Below are positions 34,756-46,916 of a DNA stretch of 64,000 nucleotides, piece after piece. The notes under the pieces are model-generated. The model searched no databases and was not told the DNA's origin. It saw only the letters and a program-made list of their open reading frames with translations. The translations under genes were made by a program, and so were the position numbers. This DNA is from Thalassia testudinum. Its lineage: Eukaryota; Streptophyta; Magnoliopsida; Alismatales; Hydrocharitaceae. How positions within the stretch are numbered: the stretch's first letter is position 1; each line of letters starts with the position of its first letter. The stretch spans positions 101,773,501-101,837,500 of the forward strand of contig JAZHRO010000014.1 in NCBI GenBank assembly GCA_037157565.1, read 5' to 3'.

Positions 34756-35383
34756 TTGTCTATTTGAAGTTTGATGTGCATATATCTAAATAGCCAAAAA
34801 TATCTATTAATGCATGTTCTTAGTGTCATATTAGTATCATGCATTGTAAATATTGCATAACATGTATAATCATGCATTTAGGTCAAATTATATAAATTAT
34901 ATAGTAATTGTCTCCTTTTATGGCCAGGGACAGGGAGACTTTTAATTGGGGCCTTAGATTGAAGATCCAATCGTATAGATCTGATCAGGGTGACGATTAG
35001 AGTTCAACGACTCCAAGATCGCCTTGATCAGACATTCGTAGCACCAGATATAGTCCGAGGAAGCCTAGAGATCAAGGGGTCAAGATGGTGCCAAACTGCA
35101 CTTCAGATGACAAATCCGATCACACGGATGGGTTCAAATCGATGATCGTAGCCTAACGGCACGAAAATCAGCTCAATCCGACATCTGTAGCACCTTCTAC
35201 ATGTTACAGAAGATGGACGGCCATGATGGCACCACGTGGCACCATCACTGCCTCCCAAATCAGCCAAAGCATCGCTTCTCATCCTTTGAAGGTGCGGGCA
35301 AGGTGAGATTTGGGCCATTGGATCTTGATCCAACAGCCACGAGCGCGCATGCTTAAAACGTAAATGTGACGAAGAAGTAGTCG

Positions 35384-35435
35384 TAGTGCAGTGGTCGAGC
35401 GCCCTTGCGCAAGCGCGAGGCGCGGGTTTGACTCG
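35384..35435 (+). other. tRNA-like A box and B box pair
   Basis: TAGTGCAGTGG (35384-35394) fits the Pol III A box TRGYNNARNNG. GGTTTGACTCG (35425-35435) fits the B box with one mismatch, 30 bases away, and GC-rich flanks could form a T-arm-like stem. This could be a SINE head or a coincidence within the LTR; I see no SINE tail or target duplication. Confidence 0.35.
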
Positions 35436-35773
35436 CGATCAGAGGCGTGCGTGCATTTAATCTCAACTGCGCGATTAGCTGCGGACGGCCTGGATCACCC
35501 AATTAGGCACACGCAGGATCAAACGCACCACCTCACGCCCGATCGCACATGCAGGCATGCGTAGCTAAAGCAGGCGAGAAGTGATCTGAGCCATTCGATC
35601 GTGAGATCCATTGAATGTGTGCTTGTCATTAAAACACGGAAGAGGAGGAGGCACATGCGGAGCACGCACGTCGCCCACCATCAGACATTTAGTGACGAAT
35701 AAATCCATCACTAAAGACCTGATTTTATTGCTTTTAAATATGTAATGACTAAATTGCCCCCTATCCTTGCAAC

Positions 35774-35782
35774 TATAAAAGG
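35774..35782 (+). promoter_or_regulatory. TATA box of element 4 LTR
   Basis: TATAAAAGG, about 690 bp before the LTR end. Confidence 0.6.
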
Positions 35783-36464
35783 ATACCCTACCCTACGAAA
35801 TTCTCATCCCTTCCTTCACCTCTCTCCCTCTCCAAAGTTCAAGAGAAGCTTGTCCCACACCTAGGATGCTACTCTAGAGCCAAATTCAATTTTCTTACCC
35901 CTGTTCTGGAAGTGGATCCCACGACGACGACGACGTGCTGCCTCATTCTCGCTTCTTCCTACTTCATCCTCCTTCCCGATCCATTCTCCATCTTCTAGGA
36001 GTCTCCCCGTTCGGCTCGTCCGCCAAGCAGTTGTCGAGGAGGATAACTTCTCTCTACCTTCTCTTTTACCGCTTTCTAGTGTAGATTTCCCTCTTTCTAG
36101 TGTAGATTTCCTGCTTTCTAGTGTAGTGGGTAGTTGTAATTGTAATGAACATCAACTTGTGATAATGAAATCCATGTCTATTCTACCACTCTTTTGTCTT
36201 TATTTGTAATATTCTCTCTCTGTCTTCTATTCTTTATTCTTTAAGTAGATAGTTAGTTTAGATTCAATTCGACTAGCTAATTTGCTTCATGACAATTAAA
36301 CAAACGCGGTTTTGAATCAAATGTCTGCCTCTCTGTGTTCGACTCACAATTCTTAGAGTTTCGGTATAAATTTTATCTGTTGACAGATTACTTTGTAAAT
36401 CGAACTACAACGACAGGTTTTATAAATCCAACTTCGATCGCGTAGTTTTCCGCTTTCAACATTT

Positions 36465-36482
36465 TGGCGTCATTGCCGGGGA
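36465..36482 (+). promoter_or_regulatory. Primer binding site, tRNA-Asp type (element 4)
   Basis: TGGCGTCATTGCCGGGGA matches at 16 of 18 positions. Both changes destroy one CpG of the original, consistent with methylation decay. Confidence 0.85.
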
Positions 36483-37647
36483 GGCAATGCTCTTTGATTC
36501 TTCACATTTTCCCACCTTACTTATCTTTTACCTCACTTCTCTCCTTTCTTATTGTGATTGCAGGTACTCTCTCAAGGCGAACAAAAGTAGTAGATTGGAG
36601 TAAAGTGCGGTTGAAGGGTTTGTAAGTTTACCCTCACCTCCCCACCCACTAGTTTTCATTCCACCACGTAATAACACAAACAAAAATTAGCCTAGGTGTT
36701 CTTATAAACTCCAAGGTTGGTATTTGATTATTTGTTTGTCACCTCTACCCACCTCATCCTCCACATATAAAAGATAAATTTTAAAAAATCTTTCACAGAG
36801 GTATACAACCTCTTCTGATTTTCAAACTCAACTGGTAAACTGATCTTTGAAACTGGTACACACACCCAAACACATAATTGAGTAGAAATCAGATTAGGTA
36901 ATCATTTTTGTGCCTAACTAAGTGGTGCATCAAGCCAATTGTTTGAGTTGTTCAGGCCGCACCACTTCTATTAAAATCAGCTCATCAAGTAGCTGCCACA
37001 TAGGTTCAACTTCTAGGGATTTACCAGGTACTCCACATTCTTTTAAGCTTAAAAGAAAACATCTTCACCTGTGCTTTCAAAACCTGGTGTGCCAACTGAA
37101 CTTGATTGAATACACCTAAAGTTGAATCCTAAAAGCTACTAAGCAAAGATTTAAACCCTAAAATTCACCGCATCCAAAAAAATAATCTTGCTTGAAAATC
37201 ATTAGTTGTGCACGCACACATATATCAATCAATCATTAAGGGCACAACCCAGATAAAGGGCCCATCACATTCCAAAGCACATTCAAACCTAACCCTAATT
37301 AAAATAGAGTAGACGTTGGCCCTAAGGATTGGACTCACTCTTCGGAGCCCAGACTGAGATTATTATCGATTAGTCTGTTTCTACCATTCAATTTGATGTC
37401 TAGCTAGGGGAGCAGAATGAAATGATTGCGGTTGGGGGGTACACTAGGAACCTGAAGCACAAGCCAAAGGAAGAACCTTCTCCCCAGTCCCTCCCTCTAA
37501 CTGGTTGGATTGACCGAAAAGAAGTAGATCAAATCGATTCTTTATCTCAAGATGGGTTCTAGGAGTTTGTAGGTCTTTAGGCTAGCCCACTTAAGGATAT
37601 GTTTGTTTGTTTGTATTGCAGGGCACCTTTCTTCCTCCTATTCTATC
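36483..37647 (+). other. Element 4 untranslated leader
   Basis: There is no supported ORF. It contains 3'-splice-like tracts ending in ATTGCAG at about 36557-36563 and TTTGTTTGTTTGTATTGCAG at 37602-37621, the latter just before the ORF. Confidence 0.65.
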
Positions 37648-38226
37648 ATGGATCCTTCGACATCTTATTCACACTTCCACTTCTACCCTTCTACTACTAC
37701 TTATTCTCAAAATGATTTTTATTCCAACCGGACTTATTCTCATCCATCTTCTAGTTGGGATAATCTTGATTGGGAATACAGTTTCGGACCTTCGTGTTCA
37801 GGTTTTAATCTTGGACACCATGATCTTGATTCTTATCCTTCTCCAAGCTACACTGATTGTAGATCATCGCCCTCATTTAGACAACCTAATATGATCTACA
37901 ATCAAGAAGGATACATTGATCCTTACCCCTCCCCTAAATACGTTGCCTTTAGGTCATCACCACCTTATGAACAACCTGAAATGACCTATTATCAGGGAGG
38001 GTATCAAGATCCTCAATTCATTGATTCCCCTGCACTGAACCCAAACGCACCCAACCTTGAACCAAACCATGTGGTTCAGGTTAACCAGGTCCAAGAAATG
38101 GTGTTGGCTAACTTGAGGAACACCATACAATCTTTAGAAGCTCAGTCAACACCTTGCACTGAAGAATTGGAGCCACTGATTGAAATGATTGATGATCTGA
38201 ACAAGTATTTGTTGGATTGGCTCTAG
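37648..38226 (+). CDS. Element 4 ORF: Tyr/Ser/Pro-rich protein of unknown function
   Basis: I do not recognise a family. The frame is open from 37603, but that ATG lies inside a splice-acceptor-like tract, so I prefer the ATG at 37648 (MDPSTSYSHF), giving 192 codons. The first half is rich in Tyr, Ser and Pro. It holds two copies of a 30-residue unit, each running from YPSP through RSSP to a QP-x-M-x-Y-x-Q stretch, from about 37831 and 37924. The end is acidic and probably helical (VNQVQEMVLANLRNTIQSLE). No Gag, protease or RT motif is present. It occupies the place of gag-pol in element 4. After the stop, acidic frames continue in pieces, so this may be the first part of a longer broken protein. 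Confidence 0.5.
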   Translation: MDPSTSYSHFHFYPSTTTYSQNDFYSNRTYSHPSSSWDNLDWEYSFGPSCSGFNLGHHDLDSYPSPSYTDCRSSPSFRQPNMIYNQEGYIDPYPSPKYVAFRSSPPYEQPEMTYYQGGYQDPQFIDSPALNPNAPNLEPNHVVQVNQVQEMVLANLRNTIQSLEAQSTPCTEELEPLIEMIDDLNKYLLDWL

Positions 38227-39330
38227 GATGTTAAGGGTAAGGGCCTGGGTGAGTTTTTACTTGGGAAATTATCGAAATTGAGGATGAGATTTGTGGTTGC
38301 TTTAGTTCAATCTTGGGATGATTCCCAGGATGAACCCCTTTCAGGAGAGCCAAGGTTAGAACCCGCTCAGGTACCTATTTGGCAGGATACGTGTTACGAG
38401 ATCGAGATTGACCAGATTGGTCTAAAGCAATCACCAAGGAAGAATTGATTACTTCACTTGCGATCCCTGAGCTGGGGTACGAGGAAATGTATGTCTCCAT
38501 GGATCAAAAAGTGATTGATGAGTTTGAGACACATTAATGCGGATTCAGATTTCTTTGATTTTGAAGGTGAAGAATCATTATGAGAAGTCTCACATGAGTT
38601 TACAGAACACGATTTTAGTGAGACAACTGAGCCTGAGGAATTCGATAAATCATTTGATTGCCCTGAAATTGAGGAACTTGATCCTGTTGGGGCTCTCATG
38701 GTGGATTCAGATCCTGATTTCATGAAGGATTTAATTCAAAGCCCCATTCCTCAATTACACCCCTTTGAGTTTACTGATGATTTTGATTTTGAAATCACTA
38801 AACCCAAGTCTATTCTGATTCAGTCACATCTTTTAGACTTGGAAAACTCAGACGGGGTGATTAATATGCAGAAGGTCCCAAAATTTGAAATCTTGATTGT
38901 GGAGGATAGAAGTAGGAAATGTTGATTTGGGAAGTCAATTCCAGAGGAAGCAGAAAACCAAGTCCAAGGGTTCCAATTTATTTAAGACTCCCAACCTTCT
39001 ACCAGGACCCTTATGACATATTTTTGGAGGATGTCCAACCCAAACACACATTCATTGATTATCCTTTCGATCTTGATTTCTCTGTCACCCGATATTTTGG
39101 TCTTGGGTTGCATCCTCACAAATCGCAAGCCCGACCCCGCTTGCATACTAATTTTATGTTGTGGATAATTTTTATCCAGAACCTTAGATATACTCGACCA
39201 TGGGGTATGGGTCTGCATCACAATCTGGTCCACATCTGTGGACATTTGCTGGCAAGTTCTGAGGTGAATCTTTTTATTCTAATTCTGATCTGCACCTGTG
39301 AATTTTTTGTTTCTTCTTTATTTGTATAGT
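38227..39330 (+). pseudogene. Element 4: decayed acidic coding remnants
   Basis: Asp/Glu/Phe-rich segments follow in shifting frames, for example 38698-38925 and 38919-39329. Their end resembles the C-terminal part of the element 5 and 6 protein: an S-Q-x-R-x-RP pattern followed by NF, then a G-x-GLHH stretch. This links element 4 distantly to elements 5 and 6. Confidence 0.45.
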
Positions 39331-39451
39331 GTGCCTAGCTGAAGGCATGAACTTCAGCACATATACAGGTTCTTTTCATCTCAGAGTCGACCTGTCATTC
39401 ATGCAATTCAGGTGCTTTCTACTCTATTCCACTCTGTTCATGTCTTTTAAT

Positions 39452-39488
39452 ACAATGACATTGCATTAGATAGGCATGGGGGGGTGGG
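39452..39488 (+). other. Conserved block B in element 4
   Basis: ACAATGACATTG precedes ATAGGCATGGGGGGGTGGG. The palindrome arms CAATG and CATTG are kept but the spacer is shorter than in element 1. Confidence 0.6.
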
Positions 39489-39937
39489 TATTCATTTCTG
39501 AATCATCTTGTTAGCTCCATTGATTCTTGTTATTTTTTTCTTTATTTTTGAAAAAAAATTGAATTAGGAAAGAATATTTGGGCATTAGGACTTTTTAATC
39601 TTAGGAAATAATACAGTAGGATCTGAACACTAAGACCCTTCAGGTCTTTGGGCTTAATCAGCTTGGGTATCCACTAAAATGTGGATTTGTTTATTGAGTC
39701 CTCGCCGTCCTGAATTCTATTCCAATTTTATTAAATAAGTTTGGGTGATAAGTACACGACTTATCAATCCGCCCTCTGATTTGAGGGAACTTTAAGTCTA
39801 AGCATCTACACGCAATTCTCATTGACTCGTTGTTCGACGGTTTTAACAGAAATTGGGTAGCTAATGAACCTTCTAGGGTGGTATGGCTGGCAAGTTATCA
39901 TGGGTAACAGCCTATAGGTAGGTTGTCTAGCACCCGG
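39489..39937 (+). other. Element 4 3' non-coding region, before element 5
   Basis: It is AT-rich and non-coding. It includes GGGTAACAGCC...GGTTGTC (39900-39930), matching the fragment at 34551-34605. It is interrupted at 39937 by element 5 and resumes at 49617. Confidence 0.7.
39933..39937. repeat. Target site duplication of element 5, left copy (CCCGG)
   Basis: It pairs with CCCAG at 49617-49621, four of five bases. The difference is a CpG to CpA change. Confidence 0.7.
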
Positions 39938-41551
39938 TGTTCGAATGCTAGATCAGTGTTTTAAGAATGTCGCGTTGCAGTATAGCAAAAATAGCGTTTA
40001 AATAAATAAATTTTATTGCTCGAAAAAGTTCCGAGGTCAAACACAGGGAGCAAATAGAAATTCACACACTAATGTCAATAATTAATGTAAATGAGCATAA
40101 TTAATTACTCAAAAGCTAATTTGCAATGTAGAATATAAGTATATGAAGAGTAAAAAGGAATTCTAGACAAAATAATGGTGATTTGGATCACCAATTATAA
40201 GCCTAACACATAGACTAATTACTCAAATCTTAATAAAAGGCAGGAATGTGTGATCAGACGTTTGATTTTGCAATCATACATCTTAAAAGATGTTGCTATA
40301 GTACCCTTTTATGATTTTTCTTCTGCTTTCTTCTTCACACTGTCCAGACCTTCTTCTTCTTCTTTTGCTTCTGCTTTCTTCTTCCTCTTTCTCTATTGCA
40401 GCTCCCGCTCCTTCACACAGGGGAGGGGAACTTCTCAAATTGGCTAAGTGTCAGCCATTGTCTTCTGCAGCAAAACCCTCCTAACCCTCATGCAATCTCT
40501 CCTTTCCTCTCTCTCTTTGGCTCCACCCTCTCAGGGCCTTTTTCAGGATAATCGGGTTATTGGACCTAGCGTACCCGGGTCCAGGACTGCCTGCAGTAGG
40601 GTAGCAGCTGAGGAGTGCTTGGCTAGGTAGGTTAACGGGTCAGGCTAGGTCCGCGGGCAGAGATCACGGATGAGAAGTGTGTGGGTGAGAGGGACCTCAT
40701 CCTGTGTGTCTTGAGGCAACAAGCCAAAAGCATAAAATCAATATATGCATGGCCAAACACTCGGCTCTTTACGATGTGGAACTGAATCCACATCCTTTTC
40801 CTTACGCACGACCGCTACCGCTTGCTGAAGAAGATGTGTCTGATTAGCGTAGCTGCTGGGGTTCAAACGCTTAATCAAAGACCTGGGAGTCTGGCGCTAT
40901 TGGTTCCACACCACTTGGAGGCGATGCCTGGAGCTTGCATGTCCTAAAGCTTGAAGAACAAGGCCAGAGATGGTGATAGTGGCGAAGCTCTAACCTAACA
41001 CCTGAAACAAACAAATAAGGCCTTTCGGCTGCGTCAAAACACCTTAGAAGACTCGCCGGACGTTGGCGAATGTAATGGCAATGGTTTCGTGGAAGATAGA
41101 GGTGTGTGGTGGTCGAACAGAGTCGGGAACGGAGGCTGGTGATGGGTTTTTTCGGTGGCGGTTGTGAGAGGTCAATAGGATGAAATAGGAGAGGGGTTTT
41201 GTACGAGAATGAGTGGCAGAGCTTTTGGGAGTGTCAGCAAGGTGGATGGAGTTGTGTAGTGAGTAGATGACCTTGCCGGAGGGCGATCGAAGGTGGAGAG
41301 GATGAAGGTGAACGGGTGCGTCGAGGGGATATTTTTGGTGTTTTTGGATAGGAAATTAACCAAGGAACCTAAAGAAACCTAACTACCTATTCTAAGTGGA
41401 CGAAAAGGGGAAGGACAGCACTGGCTGGTATGCCCGGCGTCGAGGAAGATGCATTCTCTGGTAGGAAGGAGCGGCGATGAAGACGTGGAAGGGGACGACC
41501 ACTGGTATTGCGACACACGAAAGAATCTGAGGATGAGGAATCCGTTGTTGG
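39938..41551 (-). repeat. Element 5 3' LTR, truncated
   Basis: It aligns with 46917-48531. It breaks off at about 41551, where interior sequence equivalent to 54115 in element 6 follows. TGGT is shared at the junction, suggesting a microhomology deletion. Confidence 0.88.
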
Positions 41552-41876
41552 TGAAATCAGATGAGTTTTGCAGAACAAGCACCTTGATCAATAGCCTAGT
41601 TGGTCCAACCAGGTGCTTGTTCAGATCAGCAGGCTGATGATGCAGCCCAAACCCAATTAATCTGGCGGGTTGATAGATATAGATCAAGAGATGCGGAACC
41701 TACCATATGCTGTGGAGCTCGGAATGATGTAGAAGTGTGAATCCAGGGTTTGGCTGAGTCAGATCCGCTTGGTCAGAGTAGGGATCCTCAAAGGACTCAC
41801 TAGAAGATGTGAGATCCCTACGAGAGTGATCAGAGAAGGATGGGGCATGATTTGTAATCTGATTAAAGTCCAAAAC

Positions 41877-43548
41877 CTAATTTGAATGTGGAGGAGAATC
41901 ATCTGCAACTGGATCGAGAGGAGAATCAGAGTAGAAATTGAGTCCTGTTGTAGGGCGGGGTTGAGAACGGGTTTGGGAAGGTTCTGCATGTGTAGAAGAG
42001 GTGGCTTCAATAAGAATTGTATATGAGGGTTCTTCTAGTAAGGATTCAAAGGTAGGTTTATTTAGAGAGTCCTCATAGTAGCCATCATACTCAAAGGTAA
42101 ATGCCTGCAGAGTGTTTATAGGATGAAGAAAGTCTGAGTCAAGAAAAGGTTTGAATTCTGGGTTGTAGACACTCTCGGCCATTTCTTTTTCTGAATCTTG
42201 AGGATCAAAAAGGAATGATTCCATCTCCATGGAACCTGATTTTGAATCAGTGATCTCGGGCTCAGGTACCTCAGAGTCAGAGTCAAAGAATGGATCATGT
42301 ATGCTGAGGTCGTAGATTGGCTCATAGTCTTCAGCAAACAATAGTTCTCCAAAATCATAGTAAGATTCGAAATCGTCGGAGAATTTGCGCGAATCAAATT
42401 CTGAATTTGATTCAGGATCAGAGGTTTCACCATAGAAGTAATCACAAGATGTAGACTTAGCAACTTGACTTGGGTCTAGCCTATTCTCAGATTCCGGGCT
42501 CAAAAAAGTGTCCTTATTAGGTTTAGGCTCGAGTTCTATGCTTGTAGGGAAGACCCAATCAGAACCCAACTCTTCAACTCCTCGGTTTCTATATCGTAGA
42601 TCGGCGTGACTTTCGAAAAATCAATCTGTATTTATGAGGATGTTGGAGAGGTACATTCATCAAATAAAGGCCCAGAATCATAATCCAAATTCAAACTTTG
42701 ATCTTTGTCACACAGGGCCTTGTAATTATCCCAAGAAGGTTAAGATCCCGATTCTAGTCTAAGTGTGTGTGTTAAAAAACTAGAATCTAGGTTGAGCTCT
42801 ACAGAGATGTCAGAATTGTCCTCGGGGGTCACCTTATCAAAGTAAGGGGTGGGATTTACACCCTCGAGAGGTTTTGATTCAATCTCATTATCACAAGACT
42901 CTAGGAATTCGATTCCTAGCGAACCGGGGTTTTGGTTTTCTAGGGCTGGCTCAAAATTGTGCTCTCCTGCAATTAGGGCCTCCCAACCTATTTCAAGATT
43001 AGGAATGTTAATCTGTATATTAGGTTGATCATATTCCATTTGGGCTGAAGGTCCACAACAACCTTGATTCTTAAACCCGGGATTTGGAAAATCAGATAGA
43101 TCCTCAGTATTGTTCCCAAATGTTTTGGTAAATGTTTGAGGAATGTACGGGTATTTTTGATCAATAATCTGCTTTAATAATTTTATCATCTCCTCCCATT
43201 TTTCAAGATCATCTTGGTGTCTTTCCTACAGTACAGGATTTGTCATGCATTGGAGATACTCAAAGTTATGTAATTTTTTAACTCAATGTATCTTGTCATG
43301 AGAACATCCCGGGTAGATCCATTTGTTACTTGTGTTATAATTAGTTGAGCACAGTTTATGATGAAGGTTGTTGTTGTCGATACATTAACCTGAATGTTTT
43401 CAATTGGTTTTGAGGTTTGGTCATCAATCTCATAAAATCTAAGGGCATCCTCAACCATTCTATCTTTCATGGATATTTGAGATTTAGGTTTCTTCAATGG
43501 TTTCCCTAAGTAGACAGGATGCATTTTTGAATCAGATGGTGAAATCAA
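41877..43548 (-). pseudogene. Element 5 acidic protein, frameshifted
   Basis: Unknown family. Three open pieces lie in three frames: 43548-43243 (start MISPSDSKMHPVYLG), 43189-42740 and 42569-41877. Together they cover a protein of about 550 residues. The first piece has IQVNVSTTTTFI and DVLM-x-x-Y motifs, the second CCGPSAQM and INIPNLE, and the third is very rich in Asp, Glu, Ser and Phe with DYEPIYDLSIHDP and TTGLNFYSDSP. All three motif sets recur in element 6. The third piece carries about 80 residues that element 6 lacks. There is no zinc finger, protease, RT or membrane segment. Confidence 0.6.
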
Positions 43549-43811
43549 GATGTAGAATCAAAATTCAAGATTAGATCGAAATTGATTAGCTTTGAAAAGA
43601 GATTCCCAAGGAAATCTGTGTGTGTGTTCTAAATAGAAGGGATGAGGGACTGAATGTGAGATCGACCCAATCAAGGCACCCAAAGATTTTTGGATGACTA
43701 AGGTAATTTCGAGGCAGATGATACCTCAGAATCAGAAATTTGCATACCCGAGAAGTACCTAGGCAGCCAGGAAGGGAGTCTCGGAAAGTCTCCTACACGG
43801 TAGAGCATCCC

Positions 43812-45998
43812 TGTTCATGAGTGTAAAGCTTGTATTTACTAGGAAAACGCATCGTAGTGTAGTGCGCAATACGATCAAACAAAAATAAGTTTGTAAAAAA
43901 TAATGAGACTTTGAGTCCCGGTCATTCGTCTTTGGGAGGCGTTTATTTTACTTTTGAATTCGATCTTTTACCTCTTTACTCTATTTAAAATCACACCTCA
44001 GTTTATGATTATTACGTATTGAAGTACGACATGCTTAGTTGCAAGTATATCAGGAATTGAAAACAGGCAACATTAATCACACAAACAATATTGCAATGAG
44101 CTCATGGTGATTCTCAACACATAGACATATATATATATATATAGAAAATATATTTTTCATTCATTCATTTGGAGAGTGTTTGCAACTTGAACTTGTAGAG
44201 GAAAGCTTGTACATGAATGCTTAACAATGTAAATCTAGCTATCAGAAAACGATCGCATACAAGAATCTACGGGGGGAATTTTGCATGCATCATTGGGGGA
44301 GAATAAGGGCTACACTACTAAGTAGTAAATAAAAGCAGTAAATGTCAAGAGCTAGCTACTAATCTATCAGAAGTAAGGGCATTTGGAGGTAGGCTCTGAT
44401 GGCCTTGGAGTGGTGGAGAGGAGAAAGAGGGGCGGCCAATGGAGCTTAGGCTGGCCCTTGGAGAGAGGTTGGAGGAGTGATCCAGCATCCTGGCATGGTG
44501 TCCTTCATGGTGGTGCTCAGTTCGTGGAGATGGAGTGTAGACGGTGGTGGCTAGCCTAAGTGGAGGTGGATGGAGCCAAGCAAGTATGGCCAAAAAGTGG
44601 ATGGGTGCAAATAGCCACCCCTTAGGTCTATAAAGCTCTCTAGAGAATTATGGAATTCTCTAGAGAGGCCTATGGTGGGAGCTCGTGGGAGAGTGAGAGA
44701 GAGAGAGGATGGATGGTGGTTTTTAGATCCACCAAATGTGGATCTAAAAATTGAATGGCTCTTGGTTGCTAATTTTAGCAACCAAGGCAACCACACATGG
44801 TAGAGAGTTCTAGAGAACTCTAGGCTAGGTATTTTCATGTGGATGGTGTGTGTGGGTCGAAACTTAGGTGGCTAGGTTGATTAGGTTAGGTTCTAGTGGG
44901 TTTAGGTCAAGGTATGTCGCAAATTAGGGTTATAAACCCTAATTCACTAAGGTAAAGTGAAATTAAACTTAATACAAGTTTAATTGGGTGTGTGGAAACT
45001 TAATTGAGAGTAAAACAACTCAATTAATTTAGGTCTATGTCAATTGGACTCTCACCAAGTCCCATTGGACAGTGTGTGCTAAGATAAGGGCTCAATTGGA
45101 CTCAATGAATCCAATTGAATAGGTTGATGGAATTGACTAAGATCTAAGTCAATTAGGTTTAGTGAAGACCTAATTAGGTCGTTAGGGAGGTCTAGAGGTG
45201 ATGTACTAGGGTTAGGGAACCTTAATTTAGGTTCCTATGGGGTTGGAATTGGGTTTAGGGACCTAGAGATCCAAGATCAAGGCTTGAATCTCAAAATAGG
45301 AACTGGAGAGTAGTATCAGATGTCTTATACTAAAAAATCAGAAGTCCATACTTGTTGTCTGGACGTCCAATCAGAGTCAGGAAGAATTCAAGGTTCTATC
45401 TTGGGTATTCTGTAGAAATTGGACATCTGACCAAGTGTCTGGACATCCAATAACATTGCAGAAGTGGGTTTAAGGTGTGCAGGAGTTGGCTAAGGGTTTT
45501 AGACATCCTATAATTCATCTGGACGTCTAGATAAAGGTTGGAATTAGGGTTTTAAGGTTTCCTAGGGTGCGATGACCTAATCTAAGGGTGGCTAAGGCTT
45601 GGGGAAGTCTTTAGGCTATCCTTGGGCTAGGATGGACCTAAGCTCTTCACATTTTACTGCTTTATTCCTACTTAATAGAATAGCAAACCTCAACTCCCTT
45701 ACATCATTATTCCTACATCTAATCTAACTCTTTTGCTCCAACTTTGCTACAACACCTGTTATTCCTGATCTAGCTTCAGATCCTGCTCCAGATCCAGCTC
45801 CAGATCTAGCTCCTGATCAGCTTATTGCCTGTAATCGACATAATGCACTTAATCAGCACATTATAACATTATTTTATACATAGCTAAAGTAAAGCATTAA
45901 AGATGCAGATAATGCTTATGCATGCATGAATTACCCTAACTTATGCTAAGTCTTAGCCTAATTTAGGTCAATTAAGACCTATGATTGTTGCGCAATTA
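43812..45998 (-). mobile_element. Probable solo LTR inserted in element 5
   Basis: Element 6 reads straight through this point (GAGCATCCCCACGGG near 55990), while element 5 has 2.19 kb inserted between ATCCC (43807-43811) and GTCCC (45999-46003), an imperfect duplication. It starts TGTTCATGAG. The right end is uncertain: GCGCA at 45990-45994 would give a CA end, leaving four extra bases. The GAGTCCCGG...GGGAGGCG stretch near 43912 resembles LTR ends of other elements here. Family unassigned. Open frames inside look incidental. Confidence 0.6.
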
Positions 45999-46895
45999 GT
46001 CCCCGCGAGTTATAGGATTTCCCCCACCTGACCTTCCTTGTCACTAAGGTCCAGGTAGATCGGAATGTACGAACTTAAATCCTTAAGTTTACCAATTTTA
46101 TGTCCTAATTTGTGCCTTGAGTTTCACTTGATTAAATTTTAATTTGACTTGTGACCTAAATTAGAGGTTGGTTGGCCTATAATATAGATTAACTTCATCT
46201 GACTTGCCCTAAAGATGGCAGAATGAGATCTAGGTCAAGACCTAGAAATCACCTTGATTTGACTCCCAGGTTATTAAGTCCAAGGATTTTTAGGGTTCTA
46301 ATGAATTAGAGCTTGTTTTTAGGATTTTTCTGGATTAGATTTTTTTCAATTAAGGGCTTGGGTAGAATACAAATGCGGGAGGGTAACTTTCCTTTAATTC
46401 AGGCAAACATGTGTACTAGAACTTCAAAAACCCTATTGCAGAAACCCTAATTGGCTTTATTTCGGAGTCAAATTGATCTTGATATGTTCACCCTGGGCTT
46501 CAGGCAAGAAGTATGTTAGCCCAAGAGTGATTAGAAATTAAACGTAGTTCCTAATAGGCACAGAAAATTTAAGGTAGGATCTTTAAATAGAATCGCTTCA
46601 ACTTAATGAGATTTGAAAAGAATTTCGCAAATCAGGAATTTTTCCTTTTAAATGATGATTACTATGAAATAAGGCAGGTGATTCCTAATCAATTGTTTCC
46701 TTTTTTTCTTTTGTCTTCCTAAGATTAGGAGGTTGATTAGGGAAGAATGGAGATGTTACCTGCCCTAGTGTGGTTGTTTTTGTGTGGAAGATCTCCTTGT
46801 GAAGTACCTCACACAATCACAAGAAAGCAAACAGGGTGAGTCAGTGCTCAAATATAATCAAATAATGCAGAGAATAGTGGTGAATTATGCGTTGC
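45999..46895 (-). other. Element 5 untranslated leader
   Basis: It matches 56008-56755 in element 6, including GGTCCAGGTAGA and GATGGCAGAATGAGATC. It is non-coding. Confidence 0.75.
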
Positions 46896-46913
46896 TCCCT
46901 GGCAACAGTGCCA
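46896..46913 (-). promoter_or_regulatory. Decayed tRNA-Asp primer site (element 5)
   Basis: On the minus strand TGGCACTGTTGCCAGGGA has three changes from the tRNA-Asp complement, each destroying a CpG of the consensus. Confidence 0.75.
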
Positions 46914-46916
46914 AAA

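Larger units (their letters stand above)
34770..36461 (+). repeat. Element 4 5' LTR (left end approximate)
   Basis: It ends TTTCAACA at 36461, four bases before a tRNA-Asp-type primer site. The promoter is at 35774 with pyrimidine-rich sequence after it. The left end is where homology of the neighbouring fragment stops and is uncertain by a couple of hundred bases. No second copy is present. It does not resemble the LTRs of elements 1, 5 and 6. Confidence 0.6.

Noticed and set aside
41172..41687. Short frames in and beside the element 5 left LTR
   Set aside because: They cross the deletion junction at 41551 or lie in LTR sequence; similar frames recur in the other LTR.
44345..44838. Small minus-strand frames in the solo-LTR-like insertion
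   Set aside because: No homology to any coding part of the window, and they lie within a probable LTR.
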